Below, piece by piece: positions 1-5,698 of a stretch of DNA of 6,252 nt (within the stretch, counting starts at the first letter, position 1; each line of letters starts with the position of its first letter). The notes beneath the pieces are model-generated. The model was not told the origin of the DNA, ran no database searches, and was given only the letters and a program-made list of their open reading frames with translations. The stretch is from an uncultured Porphyromonadaceae bacterium (lineage in GTDB: Bacteria; Bacteroidota; Bacteroidia; Bacteroidales; Muribaculaceae), in contig CAMWZE010000101.1 in NCBI GenBank assembly GCA_947178685.1, positions 1-6,252 of the forward strand. The letters run 5' to 3'. The position numbers and the translations under genes are program-made.

Positions 1-24
1 ATATTCAAGAGTCTTAATTACTTT

Positions 25-53
25 AACTTCTGATTCTCCTTTATTCGACACCC
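25..53. repeat. degenerate copy of the traE-upstream repeat motif
   Basis: TGATTCTCCTTTATTCGACA (31-50) closely matches the 18-bp unit at 5357-5374 (CTCCTTTATT then GACA, with one extra C) and the TGATTC beginning of the unit at 5375. Just before it, ACTTTAACTTC is a weaker half match. It lies at the edge of the window, so further copies may exist upstream. Confidence 0.35.
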
Positions 54-263
54 TTGCTTTTCCATTGAGTTTTGTATTTTGATAATTGTAGACCTACAAA
101 CTGTAGTATCTCATAATATATGATTTACGTCACTAATGATACTCGGAATTAAGAACAATATGAATCGGGAGTTTAAGATTCTCAATATTCGGAAACACTG
201 TAAATATCTTGAATCCATATTTCGGAAAACTTGGAAATTTGATGTTCTCGGTGAGTCAGATAA

Positions 264-306
264 TTGTAACAACTTTTCCTCGGCTACGGGGCAGCATGTA
301 ATTTTG
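264..306 (+). promoter_or_regulatory. promoter/operator module 1 (mob promoter)
   Basis: In order: TTGTAACA (264-271), a T-run (274-277), the dyad CCTCG-gcta-CGGGG (278-291, one G-T in the stem), and TAATTTTG (299-306), which fits the Bacteroides -7 consensus TAnnTTTG exactly. No good -33 TTTG is present; the T-run lies at about the right distance, so the promoter may need an activator or be weak. Predicted transcription starts near 313, giving a ~190-nt leader that contains the hairpin at 359-417. The same ordered set of elements occurs at 2793-2836 before the tra operon, which argues that it is functional. Confidence 0.55.
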
Positions 307-358
307 GGATACTAAAAGTCCCGGAATATATAGCGAACTGCGTTGCGGGATTTGTCAA

Positions 359-417
359 GCAAGTTGTACCTTTTGCCGTACAAAGCGGAGCTTGGTACTG
401 GCGAAAAGGTGACTTGC
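359..417. other. candidate origin of transfer (oriT): long imperfect inverted repeat
   Basis: The arms pair as GCAAGT (359-364) with ACTTGC (412-417), ACCTTTT (368-374) with AAAAGGT (404-410), GCC (375-377) with GGC (400-402), GTAC (378-381) with GTAC (395-398), and AAGC (383-386) with GCTT (390-393) around a GGA loop. Small bulges lie at 365-367/411, 403 and 399, and there is one A-G mismatch (382/394). That is about 24 paired bases in 59 nt. A further ATAGCG (330-335) / CGCTAT (422-427) pair flanks it. Position just before an RHH mob protein and a relaxase is typical of oriT. The nic site cannot be assigned by eye. A structured mRNA leader is the main alternative. Confidence 0.55.
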
Positions 418-434
418 CGTCCGCTATGCGTCGG

Positions 435-463
435 GGCGATTGCATCGCCGTTTGCTGCGCAAA
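435..463. repeat. two adjacent short hairpins with identical TGC loops
   Basis: GGCGAT-tgc-ATCGCC (435-449) and TTTGC-tgc-GCAAA (451-463) are perfect inverted repeats of 6 and 5 bp, separated by one base, each with a TGC spacer. They lie between the large hairpin and the mob start codon. They could be protein-binding dyads of the relaxosome or stem-loops in the mob leader. Their presence explains why the open frame is extended upstream of 506 with an Arg/Lys-rich stretch that does not resemble a protein. Confidence 0.45.
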
Positions 464-505
464 AAGGATAATCGAGGACCGATTACAAGTAAAATTTCTG
501 AAAAT

Positions 506-895
506 ATGGGAAGAAGAACCAGAAGAATTGAAATCCGGCTAACTGAGGAAGAGGCTGAAAAGATCCGAAATAACGCGAGTGGTTACAGCTCAATAGGTCA
601 TTACATAAGGTGTGCTGTGTCCGAATATTCCAATGTCAATGCTCGCGAACACATCCGGTTGATAAATGAACTGGGTGAGTATTACCAAAATTGTCAGAAT
701 CAGCTGTCCTGGGCAGGTGGAAATCTGAATCAATCGGTGAAGAGAGCCAACGAGCTTTCGGTTGCCGGATTATTGAGTGGCGCGTACATCAAGGATGTGC
801 TTATGCCTGTAGTCTCGGAAACTCTTACATCCATTGAATCCCTTAAAGCGGAACTTGAAAAGATAACTAAGAAAGTAATCAAGACACAAAAATGA
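506..895 (+). CDS. MobA/MobC-like relaxosome accessory protein (ribbon-helix-helix)
   Basis: A 129-residue protein. Residues 3-45 look like a ribbon-helix-helix DNA-binding domain: a basic start, the strand RRIEIRLTEEEAEKI, then a helix-turn-helix with SSIGHYIRCAV. Residues 71-84 (GGNLNQSVKRANEL) match the 'NxNQxxRxxNE' signature of MobC-type mobilization proteins. The C-terminus (108-129) is a charged helix. Proteins of this kind bind oriT and help the relaxase nick; it precedes the relaxase by 109 nt. The start at 506 (ATGGGAAGAAG) was chosen over the in-frame ATG at 440, because residues from the latter would be encoded by the two short hairpins and family proteins begin shortly before the RRIEIRLT strand. 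No Shine-Dalgarno motif, as normal in Bacteroidetes. Likely autoregulates its own promoter (inference). Confidence 0.8.
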   Translation: MGRRTRRIEIRLTEEEAEKIRNNASGYSSIGHYIRCAVSEYSNVNAREHIRLINELGEYYQNCQNQLSWAGGNLNQSVKRANELSVAGLLSGAYIKDVLMPVVSETLTSIESLKAELEKITKKVIKTQK

Positions 896-1004
896 TGATG
901 ACTCCTATACTCCGACACTTAGGTATCTCAGTTGTCAAGATTTATTCGGTCTATATTATCAACATCATGGGGTTCTGTATTATCAATCATCTTACTCTCC
1001 AATT

Positions 1005-2612
1005 ATGATAGCAACCATATTACCGGGAAGCACGAACTTTCATGCTGTCGGTTATAATGACCGGAAAGTGGCCAAAGGTGTTGCTTCGCTTATCGAGATC
1101 CTTAACTTCGGACCTGTCGGGCAATTTGGAATCCCGACTACCGAGGAAAAGATTGCTTTCCTGCAAGAGTACACTTCGCAGAATGAACGAATCAGGAAAG
1201 CACAGTTCCATGTCGCCATTTCCTGCAAGGGGCATGAAATGACGGAAGAGGAATTGCTCGACTTCGCCCACTCCTATTTAAAGGAGATGGGATATATGGA
1301 GTCGGGCCAGCCCCTGCTTGTCTATGCACACCGTGATACGGCCAACACTCATCTGCATATTGTCACTTCCAGAATCGGTCCGGACGGTAAGAAGATAGCG
1401 CATGACAATGAACGGCGCCGGTCGCAGGAAATCATCGACCGCCTGATGAAGATTAACCGTGCTGACAAGGTAGAAGAGGATGTGAAGAAAGTTTTGTCCT
1501 ACTCATTCAGCACCGTGGGTCAGTTCAAGGCTGTCCTGAATACTTTAGGTTATGAAGCCTATCAGAAAAATGACACCTTATATATTAAGTTCGGGGGAAG
1601 AATAAGAAAGCAGATGGATGTTCAGGAGTTGATGGCTCATGCTACACCATATGAACATGATTATGTAACCAAAAATAACCAGAAGATGCTAAGGCAGATT
1701 CTTCTAAAATACCGTGATCTTTCTTCCAATAAGGAGGAGTTTAAGGAAACCCTTAAATCCAAGTTCGGTATAGATATAGTTTTCTTCGGCAAGAAGGACA
1801 CACCGTTTGGCTATATGCTCATTGACCATAAAGTTAGATCCGTAACTAAAGGAAACCGGCTTCTATCGGTTGAGCGGCTTCTCGATTTTGCTACTCCGGA
1901 GGAAAGAATGGATAGAGTGGAAAAATACATTGATGATTTACTACTCTTTAATCCCTTGCTGACTCAGCACGAACTTCACAATCTTCTCTATAAAAATCGA
2001 GCCTACATCAAAAGGGGAACCCTTTACGCTTACGGCGATTCCAGACCTCTGAAACCGGAAGTCAATTCGCAATTGAAACGGAACAACAGCATAAATTGGG
2101 TTGAGGGTTTCAAACCGTCCAATGAGGTTGAACGATCTTTGCTCTGTGATTTCGCCAAACTGGATGAAGACGCGGAGAAACTTGTCAAGTTAGACTCTGC
2201 CGGTAAGGAAGTTCCGCAGGAGTTTTTGGATTTGCTGAGAGCGATTGAGGAAGATGTGAGCATCACTGCTGTCAAAGGTACATTGCGTAAGGCCGGGTAT
2301 TTTGTAAGAACTGTCGGAAACGAAACCTATGCCATTAATATGAAGCAATCAAGGATTATTAATCTCTCTGCTTTAGGATTCGACATTGAAGCCATCCGTC
2401 GCCGGCATAAAGAGCAGCAGCTTGAGGATATCCGTAAACGGAGGGAGGAGTTTGAGAAACGGAATCATAACAACAGAGGGAAGGGCTCTGACAAGAAACT
2501 TCCAAAAGGACGAGATGCCGGAGGTGGCAGCCATTTTGATAACCGTGAATGGGAGGTCGGAAATAATCCGGATTATGACAGTGTAGAGGAATCAAAGCGC
2601 CTGAAGATGTGA
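1005..2612 (+). CDS. mobB: MOB_P-type relaxase / mobilization nuclease (VirD2-like)
   Basis: A 535-residue relaxase that should cleave one strand at oriT, stay covalently attached and lead the strand into the recipient. The N-terminal domain (about 1-150) begins with the start typical of Bacteroides relaxases. Y17 in VGYNDRKVAKG is the likely nucleophile. The metal-binding triad is HRDTANTHLHIV, giving H109, H116 and H118. The middle contains FGIDIVFFGKKDTPFGYMLI followed by DHK (254-276), a region also seen in Bacteroides mobilization proteins. Several ~40-residue stretches after the catalytic domain resemble one another (near 167-198, 245-275, 320-345, 420-446). The C-terminus from 466 is highly charged and probably flexible. 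Length is normal for the family and nothing looks broken. It starts 109 nt after the accessory gene, without a separate obvious promoter, so the two are probably co-transcribed. Confidence 0.9.
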   Translation: MIATILPGSTNFHAVGYNDRKVAKGVASLIEILNFGPVGQFGIPTTEEKIAFLQEYTSQNERIRKAQFHVAISCKGHEMTEEELLDFAHSYLKEMGYMESGQPLLVYAHRDTANTHLHIVTSRIGPDGKKIAHDNERRRSQEIIDRLMKINRADKVEEDVKKVLSYSFSTVGQFKAVLNTLGYEAYQKNDTLYIKFGGRIRKQMDVQELMAHATPYEHDYVTKNNQKMLRQILLKYRDLSSNKEEFKETLKSKFGIDIVFFGKKDTPFGYMLIDHKVRSVTKGNRLLSVERLLDFATPEERMDRVEKYIDDLLLFNPLLTQHELHNLLYKNRAYIKRGTLYAYGDSRPLKPEVNSQLKRNNSINWVEGFKPSNEVERSLLCDFAKLDEDAEKLVKLDSAGKEVPQEFLDLLRAIEEDVSITAVKGTLRKAGYFVRTVGNETYAINMKQSRIINLSALGFDIEAIRRRHKEQQLEDIRKRREEFEKRNHNNRGKGSDKKLPKGRDAGGGSHFDNREWEVGNNPDYDSVEESKRLKM

Positions 2613-2860
2613 TTTGATAGGTGCTAAAATTTTTCTTATAATGATTCATTCCTTTCTGTAAGTCATTTTAATAGAGGTGTTAGAATAGTGACTTTTAGGT
2701 GTTACATATTATTGACCTTTATCTTATAATCCCAAGATTCTGGGATAATATTTACCCGGAAACATAAATTTTCAGTCATTTTAAAATAAAAGTTGTAACA
2801 CATTTCTTTCCCTCGGTTGCGAGGTAGGTAATTTTGCAGTGTGATTATTCCAAAGTATTA
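2613..2860. other. intergenic region between mob and tra blocks with repeats and a dyad
   Basis: No gene is visible in these 248 bases. They hold an exact 11-bp direct repeat AGTCATTTTAA (2661-2671 and 2774-2784), an exact AGGTGTTA repeat at 22-bp spacing (2675-2682 and 2697-2704, two helical turns), a perfect 6-bp dyad ATCCCA-N6-TGGGAT (2729-2746), and then the tra promoter module (2793-2836). Repeats at helical spacing and dyads look like binding sites for a regulator of the transfer operon. The dyad lacks a following T-run, so it is a poor intrinsic terminator. Confidence 0.5.
2793..2836 (+). promoter_or_regulatory. promoter/operator module 2 (tra operon promoter)
   Basis: TTGTAACA (2793-2800), TTTC (2807-2810, weak -33 match, 18 nt from the -7 box), a perfect dyad CCTCG-gttg-CGAGG (2811-2824) and TAATTTTG (2829-2836), an exact match to TAnnTTTG. 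It repeats the order and nearly the spacing of the module at 264-306 (35 versus 36 nt from TTGTAACA to the -7 box). The dyad sits between the -33 and -7 positions, where a bound repressor would block polymerase or an activator could realign it. Predicted transcription begins just before the ATG at 2861, which supports that start for the ParA gene. Confidence 0.6.
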
Positions 2861-3685
2861 ATGTATATGAGAACCCCGGTCATTGTAACTTTCGCTAATC
2901 AGAAGGGTGGAGTCGGAAAAACCACCCTCTGCATTGCCTTCGCCAACTACCTTTTTTCAAAGGGGGTAAGGGTTACAGTGATTGACGCCGATTTTCAACA
3001 CTCCATTGTAAAACGCCGTAACGCGGACATCAAGGAGTACGGAGGCAACCAGATACCATACGAGGTTATATCGGCGGTAACGAAAAATGATAATGAGATG
3101 GCTTCCATGATTGAGAAACTATATAATGACCCCTCAATGGAAGTTGTGCTTATTGATTCGGCAGGAACCCTCACGGCTCCGGGCTTGCCGACACTTCTCA
3201 TCAATTCCGATGTTTTGGTCTGTCCATTCCACTATGACGATCTGACTTCTCCATCAACTCTTGCTTTCCTGATTTTTGTATCCAAACTCAGGGAAAGAGC
3301 CGGAGACAGGATGTCAACAAAAGTTTTTGCCATTCCCAACAATACAGACAAGCGAGTAGGCAAAGCCAAGGATAAGGAGGCGTGGAAAGTTACCACACAG
3401 AAGATTTCCAATTATGCCGAGATTACAGATTATATCTACTGGAGGGCTTTAATGGAACGTATAAGTACTGTTGCTGCAGTGGATCGCTGTTTGCCAGTGG
3501 TGAAGGAATCTTTCGACAAGATCTATTCATTCATTTTTGGCACCCTTGACCCGTTGAGGGAGATGCAACTGACCGGTCTCAATCTTTCCTCATATTGTGA
3601 GGAAATGGAGAAGCAGGCTAAGAAACTCCGAGGAGCCAATGCTACCAAAACTAATGCCAAAGGTGAAACACTCGCAAACGATTGA
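2861..3685 (+). CDS. traA: TraA-like ParA/MinD family ATPase of the conjugation operon
   Basis: A 274-residue deviant-Walker ATPase. Counted from 2861: KGGVGKTT P-loop at 15-22, IDAD (A' motif) at 41-44, and VVLIDSAG (Walker B) at 95-102. A basic tail at 251-268 may contact DNA. ParA-like TraA is the first gene of the tra operon in CTnDOT-type elements, and the order here fits that. Its role in conjugation is not well defined; positioning the element or its transfer apparatus is likely. An upstream TTG at 2834 is possible but falls inside the -7 promoter box, so it was rejected. A second ATG at 2867 (MRTPVIVTF) is equally plausible. It is followed after 47 nt by the next gene. Confidence 0.88.
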   Translation: MYMRTPVIVTFANQKGGVGKTTLCIAFANYLFSKGVRVTVIDADFQHSIVKRRNADIKEYGGNQIPYEVISAVTKNDNEMASMIEKLYNDPSMEVVLIDSAGTLTAPGLPTLLINSDVLVCPFHYDDLTSPSTLAFLIFVSKLRERAGDRMSTKVFAIPNNTDKRVGKAKDKEAWKVTTQKISNYAEITDYIYWRALMERISTVAAVDRCLPVVKESFDKIYSFIFGTLDPLREMQLTGLNLSSYCEEMEKQAKKLRGANATKTNAKGETLAND

Positions 3686-3732
3686 CAACATCTATATCGA
3701 TAGAAATTGATTACAGGTAAAAAACATAATAT

Positions 3733-4122
3733 ATGACACAAAAAATTCCTGACATTGATGATATTCTTGAAGGCATCAATGACCCTGACGCTGATACTAA
3801 CGTCACCTATGTAGAGGAACAGCAAAAACCGAATCCGCCTTCCTCTTCTCCACTTTCTCCGGAAGATTCATCCTCTGACTGTTGGCAGGTATTCCTTAAA
3901 CTTACCGAAGTTCAGAAGACCGATACAGATAAGGATATGAGATTGGTGTGCAAGATTGACCGTGAACTTGCAGATACCCTTGATGATTGTGACATCAACG
4001 GTCTGTGCCGTTCGGAACTGGTCAATAAGATTGTGCACGCTTTCCTCAAATCCTATCTTGATAGGATGGTAAAGTTCAAGAAAGAGAAGAAATCACTTTT
4101 TCAAAAGGTCGTGAAAGGATGA
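3733..4122 (+). CDS. small conjugation-operon protein, probable RHH-like DNA-binding C-terminus (TraB position)
   Basis: A 129-residue protein in two parts. Residues 1-50 are acidic and Pro/Ser-rich (PPSSSPLSPEDSSS at 35-48) and probably disordered. Residues 68-112 read as a strand plus two helices (MRLVCKIDRELADTLDD, then RSELVNKIVHAFLKSYLD), resembling a ribbon-helix-helix fold, followed by a lysine-rich tail. In other Bacteroides conjugative transposons the gene after ParA-like traA encodes a DUF3408 (TraB) protein with the same design: disordered N-terminus and compact C-terminus with a 'LxxxLxNxLxxHF'-like helix. The equivalence is by position and architecture, not by clear identity. It may be a partner of the ParA protein, as small RHH proteins are in ParA systems. 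Its stop overlaps the next start (ATGA). Confidence 0.72.
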   Translation: MTQKIPDIDDILEGINDPDADTNVTYVEEQQKPNPPSSSPLSPEDSSSDCWQVFLKLTEVQKTDTDKDMRLVCKIDRELADTLDDCDINGLCRSELVNKIVHAFLKSYLDRMVKFKKEKKSLFQKVVKG

Positions 4123-4676
4123 GCAAGCAATGGAATGAAGAAAGGGACCAGGCTTTGATAGAGTTGTTTCCGGTAATGAAGAACGCTGAGCTATGCACTC
4201 TTTTCGGAATAAGCGAACGTTGCCTCATCAAAAATGCCAGAAGATTAGGTTTGAAAAAGGGCTTGAATAAAAAGAAAAAGATGCGAAGGGAGCATGTTCG
4301 AACGCACTTCCGTTCAATGTCATTGCAAAAAATCGCACAGGACATTGGAGTTACAAAAGCCACTGTAAGCAGAATCGCAGCTTCTTTGGGTCTGACACGA
4401 ACCCAACAGGAAATGAGGGATTTCAACGCCAAGCATCGTGTAATGCTTGTAAAGAGAGAACGTAGGCGCATAATTTTCGGACTCGAACCTGTCTCAGACA
4501 TAAAAGTGGTGACAAACAGGAAGAGAATCACACTCCGTTACCGGATGAAACGCAAAGGCTATATTATTGGTGCGGAAAGAAATGTGATGTTCTATCCCCC
4601 TAATATAAAGAGAAGCCGGAGTCAGGAGATTCTTGGTGAATCCCTTGGCCTTAAGTTTAAGCCCCTCCCGATATAA
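4119..4676 (+). CDS. DNA-binding protein with two helix-turn-helix motifs (TraC position)
   Basis: A 185-residue, very basic protein starting in a 4-nt ATGA overlap with the preceding gene, so translation is probably coupled. Residues 4-47 form a SANT/Myb-like or HTH unit: WNEERDQALIELF, then ELCTLFGISERCLIKNARRL and GLKK. Residues 57-94 form a second unit with a recognition-helix pattern (LQKIAQDIGVTKATVSRIAA, SLGLTR). Residues 112-160 (RERRRIIFGLEP, then KRITLRYRMKRKGYII) make a conserved-looking basic beta-rich region. It has no membrane segment or enzyme motif. A role as operon regulator or as part of the DNA-processing complex is inference. I know of no characterised homologue with a proven function. 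Confidence 0.75.
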   Translation: MSKQWNEERDQALIELFPVMKNAELCTLFGISERCLIKNARRLGLKKGLNKKKKMRREHVRTHFRSMSLQKIAQDIGVTKATVSRIAASLGLTRTQQEMRDFNAKHRVMLVKRERRRIIFGLEPVSDIKVVTNRKRITLRYRMKRKGYIIGAERNVMFYPPNIKRSRSQEILGESLGLKFKPLPI

Positions 4677-4717
4677 AAATAAGGAAATTAATAGAACCCA
4701 ACAATATTATAAAGACA

Positions 4718-5203
4718 ATGTATTATAAGATCATAACTTTTCTGATAGTCGTGATGGTGATGTATTACGCTGTCATGATAGTGCTCGACATCCGGGCACA
4801 GAAAGCTAAGGAAAAAGCGGACTCGGAGAAAGATAATGAGGTGGATATTGACATCTCAGACGAGGCAAGTACATTCAAGCCTACTCTTGTAAGTCGCGAA
4901 GAAAAGACTGCTCCGGAAACACAGGAAACGCAGGAGGTTCAGGAAGTTCAAGAAGAACCTGAATCTGAAACCGACTTTGCTCCGGAATCCCAACAGGAAT
5001 TTGAAGAGCCGGAACATCCAACCGAAGAGTCGACTGAAGAGCAAGTTGAACCGGAAGCAGAATCTTTCCGACGTCCCGGCTACCGGGAGGCTTACATGAC
5101 CGACGGTCTGTTTGTCGAGCAACTTATCGAGGAAATCGACAACATGGCTGAGAACCGTTCCTCGGATCTCGGACAAGTGGTACACGTCTGGGAACACGCA
5201 TGA
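4718..5203 (+). CDS. single-pass membrane protein with acidic cytoplasmic domain (TraD position)
   Basis: A 161-residue protein. Residues 5-25 form one hydrophobic helix (IITFLIVVMVMYYAVMIVL). A basic-rich stretch (RAQKAKEKA, 26-34) follows, suggesting that the N-terminus is outside and the rest cytoplasmic. Then comes a DIDISDEASTFKPTLVSREE segment (43-62), a motif I associate with TraD-like proteins of Bacteroides conjugation operons. Residues 61-115 are low complexity and Glu-rich, with TQE/VQE repeats (68-79). A more ordered C-terminus (118-161) contains FVEQLIEEIDNMAE. It begins 41 nt after the HTH gene and is the first obvious membrane component of the operon. Its function is unknown; an anchor linking DNA processing to the mating pore is a guess from topology. 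Confidence 0.72.
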   Translation: MYYKIITFLIVVMVMYYAVMIVLDIRAQKAKEKADSEKDNEVDIDISDEASTFKPTLVSREEKTAPETQETQEVQEVQEEPESETDFAPESQQEFEEPEHPTEESTEEQVEPEAESFRRPGYREAYMTDGLFVEQLIEEIDNMAENRSSDLGQVVHVWEHA

Positions 5204-5285
5204 CTCAGTTTTGATCATAGAGAAGATTAACGGCAATTGAGCCTTAGACATAATTAGATATCATAAGAATGGTATTCCATAATTG

Positions 5286-5314
5286 AGGTTAAATATACTG
5301 ACATCGGTTAACCT
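5286..5314. repeat. inverted repeat AGGTTAA / TTAACCT
   Basis: Perfect 7-bp arms at 5286-5292 and 5308-5314 with a 15-nt spacer; centre-to-centre distance is 22 bp, two turns of the helix. This geometry suits a dimeric regulator better than an RNA hairpin. It lies 25 nt before the tandem repeats. Confidence 0.4.
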
Positions 5315-5338
5315 GCATTTTAATCCCTGAAACACTCA

Positions 5339-5410
5339 CGTTCCTTTAGCGACATCTGCTCCTTTATTGACATCTGATTCTTTAGCGACATCTTTTCCTT
5401 GAGCTTGACA
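5339..5410. repeat. four tandem 18-bp repeats upstream of traE
   Basis: Units at 5339-5356, 5357-5374, 5375-5392 and 5393-5410, all exactly 18 bp. The first three share CTTTA-N2-GACATC (CCTTTAGCGACATC, CCTTTATTGACATC, TCTTTAGCGACATC); the fourth is degenerate (CCTTGAGCTTGACA). They end 23 bp before the traE start codon. Constant phase suggests iteron-like protein binding sites. The period is also a multiple of three, and the minus strand reads DVAKES/DVNKGA/DVAKGT, but no longer open frame supports a coding role. Confidence 0.65.
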
Positions 5411-5433
5411 CCTATAATATTTTTCAGAACAAA

Positions 5434-5698
5434 ATGCAGATATTGCAGAAAATCAAGAACGTCTGCAACCGTGGGGTCTCGGCGTTCTTCAACTCATGCG
5501 TGGGTAGAAAAATCGCAATGATGTTTTGCGCCGTGATATGCTTCGCAGGCGAGGCAATGGCTTCAAGCAAGGGCGCAGCAGGTTTCACAAAGGCTACCAC
5601 TGAGGTTAGCTCCTATCAGACTCCGGTCTCCAACCTCATGAAGGCAATCGCGGCAGTCATCGCGCTTGTCGGTGCCTTCAATGTCTATTTCAAGATGC
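5434..5698 (+). CDS. traE: TraE (DUF4134) conjugation protein, 5' exon, interrupted by a group II intron
   Basis: The first 88 codons, plus one base, of a TraE-family protein. These small proteins have a cleaved signal and two hydrophobic helices and belong to the mating apparatus of Bacteroides conjugative transposons. Seen here: a long N-region (1-26), a hydrophobic signal core (27-38), a likely cleavage after AMA43, the segment GAAGFTKATTEVSSY (48-62) and the first membrane helix (68-83), ending in NVYFKM. Family members continue after this point with a Gly/Asp-containing loop and a second helix; here the frame instead enters RAFV and a stop at 5710-5712. The break coincides with GTGCG, the 5' end of a group II intron. 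The split codon starts with C, compatible with Gln, the residue I expect at that site. Unspliced mRNA gives a 92-residue truncated product lacking the second helix. Confidence 0.82.
5685..5698 (+). other. intron target site in traE (IBS2 and IBS1)
   Basis: IBS1 is AAGATGC (5692-5698), directly before the intron, and pairs over seven positions with GCATTTT in the EBS1 loop (one G-T pair). IBS2 is probably CTATTT (5685-5690). Two intron segments could be its EBS2, GAATGG (5904-5909) and AAGTGG (5961-5966), both with two G-T pairs; I cannot decide between them. Confidence 0.6.

Larger units (their letters stand above)
1..505. other. non-coding control / transfer-origin region upstream of the mob genes
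   Basis: No convincing gene lies here on either strand. The first ~250 bases are A/T-rich and show only a degenerate copy of the repeat motif that also occurs before traE (25-53). From about 264 the composition changes and ordered structure appears: a TTGTAACA box, a CCTCG-N4-CGGGG dyad, a TAATTTTG -7 box, a long imperfect hairpin (359-417) and two short hairpins (435-449, 451-463), followed by the mob start codon at 506. The open frame that can be read from 440 into the mob gene translates the short hairpins and looks artificial. An oriT and promoter directly ahead of relaxosome genes is the usual arrangement in mobile elements. Confidence 0.6.
5204..5433. other. intergenic region before traE with a dyad and tandem repeats
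   Basis: No gene is supported in these 230 bases, an unusually wide gap inside a tra operon. It contains the inverted repeat AGGTTAA-N15-TTAACCT (5286-5314) and the 18-bp tandem repeats at 5339-5410. No T-run terminator and no exact TAnnTTTG box were seen, so it is unclear whether traE has its own promoter or relies on readthrough. Confidence 0.5.

Noticed and set aside
440..505. Upstream extension of the mob accessory protein from an ATG at 440
   Set aside because: The extra 22 residues are encoded by the two short hairpins, are not like family N-termini, and the ATG at 506 directly precedes the conserved RRIEIRLT strand.
2729..2746. ATCCCA-N6-TGGGAT as a terminator of the mob genes
   Set aside because: The stem is only 6 bp and no T-run follows; a binding site is as likely.
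2834..2860. TTG start for the ParA gene
   Set aside because: The codon lies within the TAATTTTG promoter box and adds nine residues not typical of ParA proteins; ATG at 2861 or 2867 fits better.
3691..3704. TCTAT-ATCG-ATAGA dyad between the ParA gene and the next gene
   Set aside because: A 5-bp A/T-rich dyad is expected by chance at this length and has no supporting context.
4076..4531. 151-codon minus-strand open frame opposite the HTH gene, and the 131-codon one at 4856-5251
   Set aside because: Both are shadows of + strand genes; their Phe/Leu/Arg-rich composition is what antisense reading of Lys- and Glu-rich coding sequence gives.
5405..5418. TTGACA followed by TATAAT before traE, looking like an E. 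coli sigma70 promoter
   Set aside because: The two hexamers are only about 2 bp apart instead of ~17, and Bacteroidales use a different consensus.
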